A stretch of DNA of 64,000 nt from a beta proteobacterium AAP65 (GTDB lineage Bacteria > Pseudomonadota > Gammaproteobacteria > Burkholderiales > Burkholderiaceae_C), in contig LJHW01000002.1 of NCBI GenBank assembly GCA_001295865.1, positions 124,001 to 188,000 of the forward strand. The letters run 5' to 3'. Below the pieces are notes generated by a model that saw only the letters and a program-made list of their open reading frames with translations, searched no databases and had not been told where the DNA came from. Shown one piece after another: positions 1 through 7,824 of this stretch. Each line of letters starts with the position of its first letter. Positions within the stretch are counted from its first letter, which is position 1. A program made the position numbers and the translations under genes.

Positions 1-421
1 GCGTGGCGGCTTCGGTGCGGCCGATGTCGGTGACCTGGCCTTCGACACCGGGTTCCACGCCGCGGATCACCGCGCCGCGCATCTCGTCGCCGCGCCCCAC
101 CAGGGCCTGCGTGCTGACGTAGGGAGCCGCGCCGATGACGCGCTGGTCTTCGCGAGCCTTGTTCGCCACGGCCTGCCAGTCGGCCAGGCCGTTGCCGGCG
201 ATGTCCATCAGTTCGACGTGCGGAATGATGCTCAGCATGCGGTCGCGCACTTCCTTCTGGAAGCCGTTCATCACGCTCAGCACGATGATCAGTGCCGCCA
301 CGCCCAAGGCGATGCCGAGCATCGAGACAAAGCTGATGAAGCTGATGAAGCCGTTGCGGCGCCCGGCGCGGCCGGCGCGTGTGTAGCGCCAGCCGATCTG
401 CCACTCAAAAGGAAGGTTCAT
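1..421 (-). CDS. lolC: Lipoprotein-releasing system permease LolC/LolE family, N-terminal part (cut by window edge)
   Basis: The inner-membrane permease of the LolCDE ABC transporter hands mature lipoproteins to the carrier LolA. The first 140 residues are visible, beginning MNLPFEWQIGWRYTR and followed by one long hydrophobic segment (about residues 24-50, FISFVSMLGIALGVAALIIV) and the start of the periplasmic domain, including GVEPG near the cut. This N-terminus is typical of LolC/LolE. The ATG is at 419-421. The rest of the gene, and presumably lolD, lies left of the window. LolC and LolE are alike at this end, so the exact paralogue is inferred. Confidence 0.88.
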   Translation of the reverse strand, partial: MNLPFEWQIGWRYTRAGRAGRRNGFISFISFVSMLGIALGVAALIIVLSVMNGFQKEVRDRMLSIIPHVELMDIAGNGLADWQAVANKAREDQRVIGAAPYVSTQALVGRGDEMRGAVIRGVEPGVEGQVTDIGRTEAAT

Positions 422-537
422 GGCGCAGGGGGGTCATGGGGCGTGCATGCTAGCCGAGGGGGCTGCTGGCACCCGGGGGCCTTGCGATGGGCCGGCCTGG
501 CGCAGGGCCGGGGCAGGGCGGCCGGGATAATGCGCGC

Positions 538-1476
538 ATGCACCTGTTGATCCCCTTCGCGGCGCCGCTGTCCGAGGCGGGCCGCCAGGCCGCGGCCCCG
601 CTGCCGCTGCCCCACCTGCAGGCGCTGCTGGGCCGTTGCGCCGAAGTGCAGCGCGACAGCGCCGACGCCTGGAACTACTCACCCCCGCACGAACGCGCCC
701 TCGCACTGGCCCTGGGCTGGCAAGGCGGCGCCGGCCTGCTGCCCTGGGCCGCGCGCGCGGCGCGGGCCGATGGCATCGATACCGCCGATCTCGCCTGGGG
801 CCTGCTGACGCCCGCGCACTGGCACCTGGGCACCGAGCAGGTCAGCCTGATCGACCCTGCCGGGCTGATGCTGGACGACAGCGCCTCGCGGGCCTTCTTC
901 GACGCCGTGGCGCCGCTCTTCACCAGCGAGGGTTATGCGCTGCACTACGGCCACGCCAGCCGCTGGTACCTGGCGCACGAGAGCCTGGCCGGCCTGCCCA
1001 CGGCCTCCATCGACCGTGCGATCGGCCGCAACGTCGACGCCTGGCTGGGCGCCGCGCCCGAGGCCCGGCGCATGCGCCGCCTGCAGAGCGAGGTGCAGAT
1101 GCTGCTGTACACACACCCGCTGAACGACGAGCGCGCGGCGCGCGGGCTTTTGCCCGTCAACAGCTTCTGGCTGAGCGGCTGTGGTGTGGCCCAGCCCGAA
1201 ATGCCTGACCCGCCCGCGGTCGACGAGCGCCTGCGCGCGCCGGCCCTGGCCGAGAACTGGCCCGCCTGGTGCCAGGCCTGGACGACGTTGGACGAGGGCC
1301 CCATCGCCGAGCTGCAGCGCCGTGCCGAGAGCGGCGAAGCCGTGGCGCTGACGCTGTGTGGCGAAAACGCCTGGGTGCGGCTGGAAAACCAAGGCGCGGC
1401 TGCCGGCGGCTGGTGGCCGCGCCTGCGCCGCCGCTTCAGCCCGCCCACGCCCTTGAGCGTGTTGGAGACCCTGTGA
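538..1476 (+). CDS. Conserved protein of unknown function upstream of recJ
   Basis: A 312-residue protein if read from the ATG at 538 (MHLLIPFAAPLSEAGRQ). The frame stays open to an ATG at 487, but the added residues are low-complexity. I see no signal peptide or membrane segment. The sequence is rich in Trp and His and has a conserved-looking centre (LLTPAHWHLGTEQVSLIDP, TSEGYALHYGHASRWYLAH). I recall relatives beside recJ in Burkholderiales, sometimes labelled phosphoglycerate mutase, but no mutase motif is visible. Its stop overlaps the recJ GTG by four bases, so the two are probably co-translated. Function unknown. Confidence 0.8.
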   Translation: MHLLIPFAAPLSEAGRQAAAPLPLPHLQALLGRCAEVQRDSADAWNYSPPHERALALALGWQGGAGLLPWAARAARADGIDTADLAWGLLTPAHWHLGTEQVSLIDPAGLMLDDSASRAFFDAVAPLFTSEGYALHYGHASRWYLAHESLAGLPTASIDRAIGRNVDAWLGAAPEARRMRRLQSEVQMLLYTHPLNDERAARGLLPVNSFWLSGCGVAQPEMPDPPAVDERLRAPALAENWPAWCQAWTTLDEGPIAELQRRAESGEAVALTLCGENAWVRLENQGAAAGGWWPRLRRRFSPPTPLSVLETL

Positions 1477-3269
1477 ACGCGCCCACCGCATCACCCGCCC
1501 TGGTGCAGCGCGAAGCCCCGCCGCGAGCCGCCTACGCGCTGGAGCAGGCTGGCGTGCACCCGCTGCTGGCGCGCCTGCTGGCCGCACGCGGCGTGCGCCT
1601 GCCCGATGAACTGGACGACAGCCTGGCCCGCCTGCTGCCCCCGGCCACGATGAAAGGCGCGATGGAGGCCGGCCGCCTGCTGGCGCAAGCCATCGCCGAA
1701 CGCCGCCGCCTCTGCGTGGTGGCCGATTACGACTGCGACGGCGCCACCGCCTGCGCCGTGGCCCTGCGCGGCCTGGCGCTGCTGGGCGCGCAGCGCAGCG
1801 AACTCGCCTACGTGGTGCCCGACCGTGCCGTGCACGGCTATGGCCTCACGCCGGCCATCGTGGAACTGGCGCGCGCCCAAGCCTTCCGCAGCGGCGCGCT
1901 GGCGCCCGAGGTGCTGGTGACAGTGGACAACGGCATCGCCAGCCACGCCGGTGTGGCGCATGCGCGCGCCGCGGGCATGCAGGTGCTGGTGACCGACCAC
2001 CACCTGCCGGCCCTGATCGACGGCGCCGTCTCGCTGCCCGAGGCCGACGTCATCGCCAACCCCAACCAGCCGGGCTGCGGTTTCGAGAGCAAGGCCATCG
2101 CCGGTGTCGGCGTGATGTTCTATGTGCTGCTGGCCACGCGCGCCGAGCAGCGCGCGATGGGGGTCTATGAAGGCCGCGAGCAGCCGCGCCTGGACACGCT
2201 GCTCGACCTGGTGGCCCTGGGCACCGTGGCCGACGTGGTGAAGCTCGACGCCAACAACCGCCGCCTCGTGGCGCAAGGCCTGAAGCGCATCCGCAGCGGG
2301 CGCATGCAGCCGGGCATCGCGGCCCTCTTCAAGGCCGCGGGCCGCGAGCCGGCCCGGGCCGCCGGCTTCGATTTCGGCTTCGCCCTGGGCCCGCGCATCA
2401 ACGCCGCCGGCCGCCTGGCCGACATGACGCTGGGTATCGAATGCCTGCTCACCGACGACCCAGCGCGGGCCGCCGAGTTGGCGCAGCAGCTCGACGCCAT
2501 CAACCGCGAACGCCGCGAGGTGGAAAGCGGCATGCGCGAGCTGGCCGAGCGCACGCTGGCTGCTTTCGACACCGATGCCGCCGGCACGGCCGCCACGCCG
2601 CCGGCGGTGACGCTCTTCGACGAGAGCTTCCACGAAGGTGTGGTCGGCATCGTGGCCGGTCGCGTGAAAGACCGGCTGCACCGGCCGACTTTCGTCTTCG
2701 CGTGCGGGGCTGACGGGCGGCTGAAGGGCTCGGGCCGAAGCATCCCCGGTTTCCATTTGCGCGACGCGCTCGACCTTGTGGCCAAGCGCGAGCCCGGGCT
2801 GCTGCTGCGCTTCGGCGGCCACGCCATGGCCGCCGGTTGCACGTTGGCCGACGACGAAGCCGACCCCAGCGACGCCGCCGTGCGCCGCTTCGGCGCCGCG
2901 CTGCAGCGTGTGGCCGAAGAGTGGTTGGACCGCGCCACGCTCACGCGCACGCTGCGCACCGACGGCCCGCTGGCCGTGGAGTGGTTCAACCCGCAGACCG
3001 TGGCCGTGCTCGACGCGCAGGTCTGGGGCCAGGGTTTCGAGGCGCCGCTCTTCTGTGACGAGGTGCAGGTGGTGCAGCAGCGCTTGTTGCAAGACAAGCA
3101 CCTGAAGCTGCGCCTGCGCCACGCCGGGCAGGAACGCGACGCCATCTGGTTCGGCCGCACCGAGCTGCTGCCCGACAGCGCGCGCCTGGCCTTCCGCCTG
3201 AGCCTGGACGAGTGGAACGGCCGCCAGCGCGTGCAGATGGTGGTGGAGGCCGCCGCCGGCCAGGCCTGA
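1473..3269 (+). CDS. recJ: Single-stranded-DNA-specific 5'-3' exonuclease RecJ
   Basis: RecJ degrades single-stranded DNA 5' to 3' in recombination, mismatch repair and fork processing. The 598-residue product, close to the usual 570-600, shows DHH phosphoesterase motif I (VVADYDCDGATA, with Asp85, Asp87 and Asp89), VTVDNGI, the DHH triad at residues 175-177 (VTDHH) and the DHHA1 motif GGHAMAAG near residue 450. The start chosen is GTG at 1473, which overlaps the upstream TGA (GTGA) and gives MNAPTASPAL. An upstream in-frame extension would only translate the previous gene out of frame. Confidence 0.96.
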   Translation: MNAPTASPALVQREAPPRAAYALEQAGVHPLLARLLAARGVRLPDELDDSLARLLPPATMKGAMEAGRLLAQAIAERRRLCVVADYDCDGATACAVALRGLALLGAQRSELAYVVPDRAVHGYGLTPAIVELARAQAFRSGALAPEVLVTVDNGIASHAGVAHARAAGMQVLVTDHHLPALIDGAVSLPEADVIANPNQPGCGFESKAIAGVGVMFYVLLATRAEQRAMGVYEGREQPRLDTLLDLVALGTVADVVKLDANNRRLVAQGLKRIRSGRMQPGIAALFKAAGREPARAAGFDFGFALGPRINAAGRLADMTLGIECLLTDDPARAAELAQQLDAINRERREVESGMRELAERTLAAFDTDAAGTAATPPAVTLFDESFHEGVVGIVAGRVKDRLHRPTFVFACGADGRLKGSGRSIPGFHLRDALDLVAKREPGLLLRFGGHAMAAGCTLADDEADPSDAAVRRFGAALQRVAEEWLDRATLTRTLRTDGPLAVEWFNPQTVAVLDAQVWGQGFEAPLFCDEVQVVQQRLLQDKHLKLRLRHAGQERDAIWFGRTELLPDSARLAFRLSLDEWNGRQRVQMVVEAAAGQA

Positions 3270-3343
3270 GCGCAGCGCTCGCGAGGCGCAGCACCCCTGC
3301 GGCTGCGTGTTGGGGATAGGGACGCTCGTCGCCGGGCCGGATA

Positions 3344-3367
3344 CTGCTTTTGCCCGCAGAAAAGCAG
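3344..3367 (+). promoter_or_regulatory. Perfect 8-bp inverted repeat upstream of the lysozyme gene
   Basis: CTGCTTTT (3344-3351) and AAAAGCAG (3360-3367) form a perfect inverted repeat with an 8-base spacer. It ends 15 bases before the ATG at 3383 and just before the GGAG that probably serves as ribosome-binding site. It is AT-rich compared with its surroundings. It could be an operator or an mRNA hairpin affecting translation. It is too far from recJ's end (3269), and has too poor a T-run after it, to look like a plain terminator. Confidence 0.5.
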
Positions 3368-3382
3368 CCGGAGACTCCAACC

Positions 3383-4162
3383 ATGCCCAGTGTCCAACGT
3401 GCCCCCCTTCGCGACGTGCCCGCCCAGGCCGTCGACCTCATCAAGGCCTTCGAGGGCATCCCCGATGGCGACCCGAGCACCGTGCTCATCGACCCCTACC
3501 TCTGCCCGGCCGATGTGTGGACCATAGGCTGGGGCCACGCCATCACCGAAGGCGGCGTGCAGCTCAAGGGCAGCGCCAACCGCGCGCGGGCCAAGGCGCT
3601 GTTCCCCGGCGGCATCACACGCGCGCAGGCAGAGGCGCTGTTGGCCGGTGACCTGATTCCGCGCGCCGCGGTGGTGTCGCGGCTGTGCAAGGTGGCGTTG
3701 AACGACGGCCAGTTCGGTGCGTTGATCGCGCTGCTCTACAACATCGGCGAAGGCAATCTCGCCGCTTCGACGCTGTTGCGCCGCCTGAACCAAGGCGATC
3801 ACGCGGCAGCCGCTGAGCAGTTCCTGCTGTGGGACAAGGCGCGCGTGAAGGGCGTGCTGACCGCGCTGCGCGGCCTGACGCGCCGCCGGCGTGCCGAGCG
3901 TGCGATGTTCCTGGGCGAAGACTGGCGCGCCGCGGGTGAACTGGGCCTGGTGACGCGCGGCCGCGCCGAGAAGATGGAGGTGCTGCCGGTGCCTGAAGCG
4001 CCCGAGGGCGACCGGCCGAAAAGGGCCGCCGTCAAGAAGCCGCCCGCCAAGAAGGCGGCGGCGAAGAAGGCCGTGGCGAAGAAGGCCACGAAGGCGGCCG
4101 CCAAGAAAGCGCCGGCCAAGAAAGCGGCGGCCAAGAAGTCCGCGCCGGCCCGCCGCCGCTGA
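3383..4162 (+). CDS. Phage-type lysozyme (GH24) with lysine/alanine-rich C-terminal tail
   Basis: A muramidase of glycoside hydrolase family 24, expected to cut the MurNAc-GlcNAc bond of peptidoglycan. The 259-residue product begins MPSVQRAPLRDVP and has the catalytic Glu24 in LIKAFEG, the WTIGWGHA motif (46-53), LLYNIGEGN and the family-typical GLTRRRRAERAMFL. From about residue 214 it ends in repeated PAKKA/AAKKA units like histone H1 or AlgP tails. I see no signal peptide, so export would need a holin-like or other route. No phage genes are nearby. ATG 3383 has GGAG upstream and is preferred over an in-frame TTG at 3350. Confidence 0.9.
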   Translation: MPSVQRAPLRDVPAQAVDLIKAFEGIPDGDPSTVLIDPYLCPADVWTIGWGHAITEGGVQLKGSANRARAKALFPGGITRAQAEALLAGDLIPRAAVVSRLCKVALNDGQFGALIALLYNIGEGNLAASTLLRRLNQGDHAAAAEQFLLWDKARVKGVLTALRGLTRRRRAERAMFLGEDWRAAGELGLVTRGRAEKMEVLPVPEAPEGDRPKRAAVKKPPAKKAAAKKAVAKKATKAAAKKAPAKKAAAKKSAPARRR

Positions 4163-4180
4163 AGCGGGCTGCCCGCCCCT

Positions 4181-4852
4181 TCAGCGCTGTGCGCCCCAGA
4201 GTTCCTTCAGCCGCGCATCGCGCCCGCAGCTCGCCCGGTAGTACTGGTAACGCACCGGGTTCTTCTTGTAGTAGTCCTGGTGGTAGTCCTCGGCCTCGTA
4301 GAAGGCCCCCGCGGGCTCGATGGTGGTGACGATGGGCGCGGCGAAGGGTTTGTCCTTCTGCAGCGCCTGCAGCGAGGCTTGCGCGGCGGCTGCCTGCCCC
4401 GCGTCGTGCGTGAAGATGGCCGTGCGGTAAGGGCTGCCGGCATCGCAGAACTGGCGGTCTTTGGTGGTGGGGTCGATGCTGCGCCAGTAGACGGCCAGCA
4501 ACTGCTCGTAGCGCACCTGGCGCGGGTCGAAGACGATGCGCACCACCTCGGCATGGCCGGTGCGCTTGGCAGCCACGTCTTCGTAGCGCGGCCGCGCCAC
4601 CGTGCCGCCGGTGTAGCCCGAGGTGGTGGAGACCACGCCGGTCACCTTGTCGAAATCGGCCTCCACACACCAGAAACAGCCCCCGGCGAAGGTGGCCACG
4701 GCCAGGCCGGCAGGCACAGCGAGCTGGGTGTCGGCAGCGGGCGGGGCGGGCTCGCGGCTTTGCGCGGCCACCCAACTGGCCATGCCGCCCAGCAACAGCG
4801 CGGCGGCTGCAGCGGCCGCCCAGGCCGCTTTCGGCAAACGGTGCAGCCTCAT
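4181..4852 (-). CDS. msrA: Peptide-methionine (S)-S-oxide reductase MsrA, membrane-anchored or exported
   Basis: MsrA reduces the S epimer of methionine sulfoxide in oxidised proteins. The 223-residue product has the family signature GGCFWC (catalytic Cys59), GYTGG, GHAEVV and the C-terminal EDYHQDYY. An N-terminal hydrophobic stretch (residues 10-30), longer than in cytosolic MsrA, argues for a signal peptide or anchor and a periplasmic site of action. The ATG at 4852 overlaps the msrB stop (ATGA), so the order is msrB then msrA. The downstream neighbour lysozyme gene is convergent. Confidence 0.95.
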   Translation of the reverse strand: MRLHRLPKAAWAAAAAAALLLGGMASWVAAQSREPAPPAADTQLAVPAGLAVATFAGGCFWCVEADFDKVTGVVSTTSGYTGGTVARPRYEDVAAKRTGHAEVVRIVFDPRQVRYEQLLAVYWRSIDPTTKDRQFCDAGSPYRTAIFTHDAGQAAAAQASLQALQKDKPFAAPIVTTIEPAGAFYEAEDYHQDYYKKNPVRYQYYRASCGRDARLKELWGAQR

Positions 4853-5364
4853 GACGCCTCCAACACAAAACGCAGCGCCACGCCGTTGTTGCAGTAGCGC
4901 TGGCCGCTGGGCCGCGGGCCGTCGCTGAAGACGTGGCCCTGGTGCCCGCCGCAGCGCGCGCAGTGGTACTCGGTGCGCGGCAGCAGCAGCTTGTAGTCGG
5001 TGCGGGTGCCCAGCGCCTGCGGCAGCGGCGTGTGGAAGCTCGGCCAGCCGGTGCCGCTGTCGTACTTCGCGCTGCTGCTGAAGAGCGGCAGCGCGCAGCC
5101 GGCGCACTGGTAGGTGCCGGTACGCTTTTCGGCGTTCAGCGGGCTGCTGTGCGGGCGCTCGGTGCCCTCTTCGCGCAGCACGTTGAACTGAGCAGCGCTC
5201 AGGCGCTGGCGCCACTCGGCTTCCGTGAGTTGCACGCGGTCGCTGCGCGCGGGCGTGGTCGTTGGGGCGGCGGATGCGGCCAGGCTGGTGCTGCCTGCGG
5301 CACCGGCCGCGCTGGCGCCCAGGCCCCAGGTGCGCAGCAGCTTCATCCAATGGCGGCGGGTCAT
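4849..5364 (-). CDS. msrB: Peptide-methionine (R)-S-oxide reductase MsrB, probably Tat-exported
   Basis: MsrB repairs the R epimer of methionine sulfoxide, complementing MsrA. The 171-residue product has zinc-binding pairs Cys87/Cys90 (CAGC) and Cys135/Cys138 (CARC), the GTGWPSF motif and catalytic Cys158 in RYCNN. The N-terminus MTRRHWMKLL followed by a small-residue hydrophobic stretch looks like a twin-arginine signal, suggesting periplasmic action. An AAGGA lies about 8 bases upstream of the ATG at 5364. It is coupled to msrA by a 4-base overlap, and an HtrA-type protease gene lies upstream on the same strand. Confidence 0.95.
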   Translation of the reverse strand: MTRRHWMKLLRTWGLGASAAGAAGSTSLAASAAPTTTPARSDRVQLTEAEWRQRLSAAQFNVLREEGTERPHSSPLNAEKRTGTYQCAGCALPLFSSSAKYDSGTGWPSFHTPLPQALGTRTDYKLLLPRTEYHCARCGGHQGHVFSDGPRPSGQRYCNNGVALRFVLEAS

Positions 5365-5459
5365 GTCGGGTCCTTCAAGAAGAACTTCGCTCGGCGGCGC
5401 CGGGCGTCAGGCCCATCAGTCGCGCCCGCCCGCGTTTTCTGTCATCGCGGCCGCGGGGC

Positions 5460-6578
5460 TCACTCCGGCGCGGCCAGCACCAGGCTCTGCTTGCGCGTGC
5501 GGCCATCGCGCCAGACGCTCAGCGCCACGGTCTCGCCGGGTTGGCGGCGTTCCAGCAAGCTGAGCATGTCGTCGAGGTCTTTCACGGGTTCGTCGTTGAT
5601 GGCGGTGATGACGTCGCCGCCCAGCACTTCGCCCCGGTTGCCGCGCCGGAAGGGCTGCAGCCCGGCCTTGGCCGCCGGCGAGCCGTTGCCCACCTGCACG
5701 ATGACCACGCCCTGCGGCAACTTCAGCGCGCGCTGCAGGTTGGGCGGGCCGGCCGAGACGCCGATGGCCGGCCGCACAAATCGCCCGTCGCGGATCAGCC
5801 GAGGCACGATGCGGTTCACCTCGTCGGCCGGGATGGCGAAGCCGATGCCGGCGCTGGCGCCGCTGGGGCTGGCGATCTGCGTGTTCACGCCGATCAGCCG
5901 CCCGGCCGAATCGAGCAGCGGGCCGCCCGAGTTGCCGGGGTTGATGGCCGCGTCGGTCTGGATCACGCCGCGAATGCTGCGGCTGTTGAAGCTCTCGATC
6001 TCGCGGTTCAGCGCGCTGATGACGCCGATGGTCAGCGTCTGGTCCAGGCCGAAGGGGTTGCCGATGGCGTAGACACGCTGGCCCACCAGCAGTTCGCGGC
6101 TGCTGCCCATGGCGATCGGCGGCAGCTTGTCTTTGGGCGCTTCGATGCGCAGCACGGCGAGATCGCGGTCCGGGAACTGGCCCACGAGCCTGGCGTCGTA
6201 GCTGCTCTGGTCGGCCAGCGTCACGCGCGCGGCGTTGGCGCCCTGGATGACGTGGAAGTTGGTGACGATGTGGCCTTCGCCATCCCACACGAAACCCGTG
6301 CCGGTGCCGCGCGGCACCTGCTGCACGTTCATGCTGAAGATGTCGCGCTGCACGCCCAGGCTGGTGATGTGCACCACGCTGGGCGAGGTCTTCTTGAAGA
6401 TCTCGATGTTGGCCAGCTCGTCGGCGGCCAGTGGGCCACGCGGGGTGATGGCGCGGGGCGCCACGTCGGCCTTGCTCTGCACCAGGGACGGCACGGCCAG
6501 GAAGGCGGCCACGGCGCCCGCCAGGGCGGCAGCAGCGATGGCGAGAGGGCGGCTCTTCAGGAGGGCAGGCAGGGTCAT
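5460..6578 (-). CDS. HtrA/DegP-type periplasmic serine protease with one PDZ domain
   Basis: A trypsin-like envelope protease, probably for quality control of misfolded periplasmic proteins. The 372-residue product has an N-terminal membrane anchor or signal (residues 10-33) and the triad His109 (NFHVI), Asp139 (DRDLAV) and Ser217 (GNSGGPL). A single C-terminal PDZ domain follows (about 270-370, GVVIVQVGNGSPAAKAG). One PDZ and a single anchor match DegS-like or short HtrA proteins better than two-PDZ DegP. The ATG at 6578 sits just before the hydrophobic segment. The msr genes follow on the same strand, giving an envelope repair and proteolysis neighbourhood. Confidence 0.93.
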   Translation of the reverse strand: MTLPALLKSRPLAIAAAALAGAVAAFLAVPSLVQSKADVAPRAITPRGPLAADELANIEIFKKTSPSVVHITSLGVQRDIFSMNVQQVPRGTGTGFVWDGEGHIVTNFHVIQGANAARVTLADQSSYDARLVGQFPDRDLAVLRIEAPKDKLPPIAMGSSRELLVGQRVYAIGNPFGLDQTLTIGVISALNREIESFNSRSIRGVIQTDAAINPGNSGGPLLDSAGRLIGVNTQIASPSGASAGIGFAIPADEVNRIVPRLIRDGRFVRPAIGVSAGPPNLQRALKLPQGVVIVQVGNGSPAAKAGLQPFRRGNRGEVLGGDVITAINDEPVKDLDDMLSLLERRQPGETVALSVWRDGRTRKQSLVLAAPE

Positions 6579-6697
6579 GGTGCAGGCGGCGCGGCGCAGG
6601 CAGCGGGCAGGGCCCGGATGCTGCCAGATGGGGCTGGCCCGTTGCGCTGCAAGGGGGTGCGGCTGGGTGCGTGCGCCGCCCGCCCGCACGGCCCGCC

Positions 6698-7252
6698 TCA
6701 GGCCGTTTTCGGCAGCTCGAACACCAGGCAGGTGGTGGTGGCGTGCGCATAGACCTTGCCGCTGGCGTCGACGATCCGTCCTTCGGCGGTGGCGAGCTGC
6801 CGGCCGCAGTGGATCACCTGCCCGATGGCGCGCAGCGGCTCGCCGTTGGGCGTGGCACCGCGCACCAGGTTCACGCTGAGCTCGGCCGTGGTGTAGCCGC
6901 GGCCCACCGGCATCATCGTGTGCACAGCGCAGCCCACTGCGCTGTCCAGCAGCGTGGCGTACCAGCCGCCGTGCACGGTGCCCATGGGGTTGAGGTGCTC
7001 GTGCGTGGGCGTGCCCTGGAACACGGCCCGGCCGGGCGCGATGTCGATGATGACGAAGTTCATCGTGCGGCCGATGCTGGCGTGCGGCAGCTCGCCCTCC
7101 AGCGCGGCCTGCATCTGCTGCAGGCCCGTGAGGCCGGCCACCTGCTCGCGCCTGGCGACACCCGGGCCAGGCCCGGCCGCCAGGCGCGCGCGCACCTGGG
7201 TTTCCTGTTCGCGCCAGGCGGCGGCGCTGTCCAGCGGGGAGTGGTAGCTCAT
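6698..7252 (-). CDS. PaaI-type hotdog-fold thioesterase
   Basis: A probable acyl-CoA thioesterase of the PaaI/YdiI hotdog family; the substrate cannot be read from the sequence. The 184-residue product contains NPMGTVHGGWYATLLDSA, the core helix motif with catalytic Asp, preceded by about 60 extra N-terminal residues that form a helical extension. It is divergent from a MarR regulator with only 53 bases between them, which hold two palindromes, so regulation by that MarR protein is likely. MarR/thioesterase pairs of this sort often respond to aromatic acids; that is inference here. Confidence 0.9.
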   Translation of the reverse strand: MSYHSPLDSAAAWREQETQVRARLAAGPGPGVARREQVAGLTGLQQMQAALEGELPHASIGRTMNFVIIDIAPGRAVFQGTPTHEHLNPMGTVHGGWYATLLDSAVGCAVHTMMPVGRGYTTAELSVNLVRGATPNGEPLRAIGQVIHCGRQLATAEGRIVDASGKVYAHATTTCLVFELPKTA

Positions 7253-7268
7253 GCTCGAAGATCAACAG

Positions 7269-7295
7269 TTGCAGATGCAATCATTGTAGATACAA
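7269..7295. promoter_or_regulatory. Tandem 12-bp palindromes, likely MarR operator
   Basis: TTGCAGATGCAA (7269-7280) and TTGTAGATACAA (7284-7295) are each perfect 5-bp inverted repeats around a central GA. Their centres are 15 bp apart. They fill most of the short gap between the divergent thioesterase (start 7252) and marR (start 7306). Palindromes of this size are typical MarR dimer sites, and two sites would let one regulator repress both directions. The AT content stands out from the flanking DNA. Confidence 0.75.
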
Positions 7296-7305
7296 TTGAT
7301 GAACG

Positions 7306-7824
7306 ATGCGAACCCCTGCCAGCCCCAGCCAAGGAAGCTCACCGGCCTCGGCCGGGGCCGCCCCGCCGGGGCCCCGCGGCTGCACCAACCTGCAGCTGCG
7401 CCGGCTGAGCCGCACGGTCTCTCGCTGGTACGACGACGATGTGCGCAGCCTCGGGCTCAAGGGCTCGCAGTACGCCTTGCTGTCGCACGTGGTGAAGCTC
7501 GGCCCTCTGCAGCCCGGCGCCTTGGCGCGGGCCCTGGGCCTCGACGCCTCCACCCTCACGCGCAACCTGCGCCCGCTCATCGCTGCCGGCTGGCTGGCGC
7601 TGAACGCCGGTCCCGATGCGCGCAGCCGCCTGGTGGTGGCCACGCCCGCCGGGGCGGCCCTGCGCGAGCAGGCGCAGCGGCGCTGGCGGCGCTCGCAGGA
7701 GCGCGTCAACCAGGCCCTGGGCCCGGCGCGGGTGGTGGCGCTGCACGCGCTGCTCGACGAATGCGCCGCCTTGCTGTTGGCCGCCGAAACAGCGGCCGAC
7801 TGCGAACTTCAGGCCACCACGTAG
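7306..7824 (+). CDS. MarR-family transcriptional regulator
   Basis: A winged helix-turn-helix regulator of 172 residues. After a Ser/Ala/Pro-rich N-terminal 25 residues come CTNLQLRRLSRTVSRWYDDD, the MarR core with LGLDASTLTRNLRPLIAAGW as recognition helix region, and the wing DARSRLVVATPAG. It probably controls the divergent thioesterase and itself through the tandem palindromes at 7269-7295. Its 3' end overlaps the convergent thioesterase gene by 16 bases. The ligand is unknown; MarR members commonly sense phenolic or aromatic-CoA compounds. Confidence 0.92.
   Translation: MRTPASPSQGSSPASAGAAPPGPRGCTNLQLRRLSRTVSRWYDDDVRSLGLKGSQYALLSHVVKLGPLQPGALARALGLDASTLTRNLRPLIAAGWLALNAGPDARSRLVVATPAGAALREQAQRRWRRSQERVNQALGPARVVALHALLDECAALLLAAETAADCELQATT

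Noticed and set aside
538..1476. Label as phosphoglycerate mutase
   Set aside because: No RHGE or metal-binding mutase motifs can be found, so I left it as unknown.
3383..4162. Lysozyme as remnant of a prophage
   Set aside because: No holin, spanin, integrase, portal or tail genes lie nearby, and base composition does not differ from the neighbours.
4164..4176. GCGGG-CTG-CCCGC hairpin between the lysozyme and msrA as terminator
   Set aside because: It has only five base pairs and no T-run, so it is too weak to claim.
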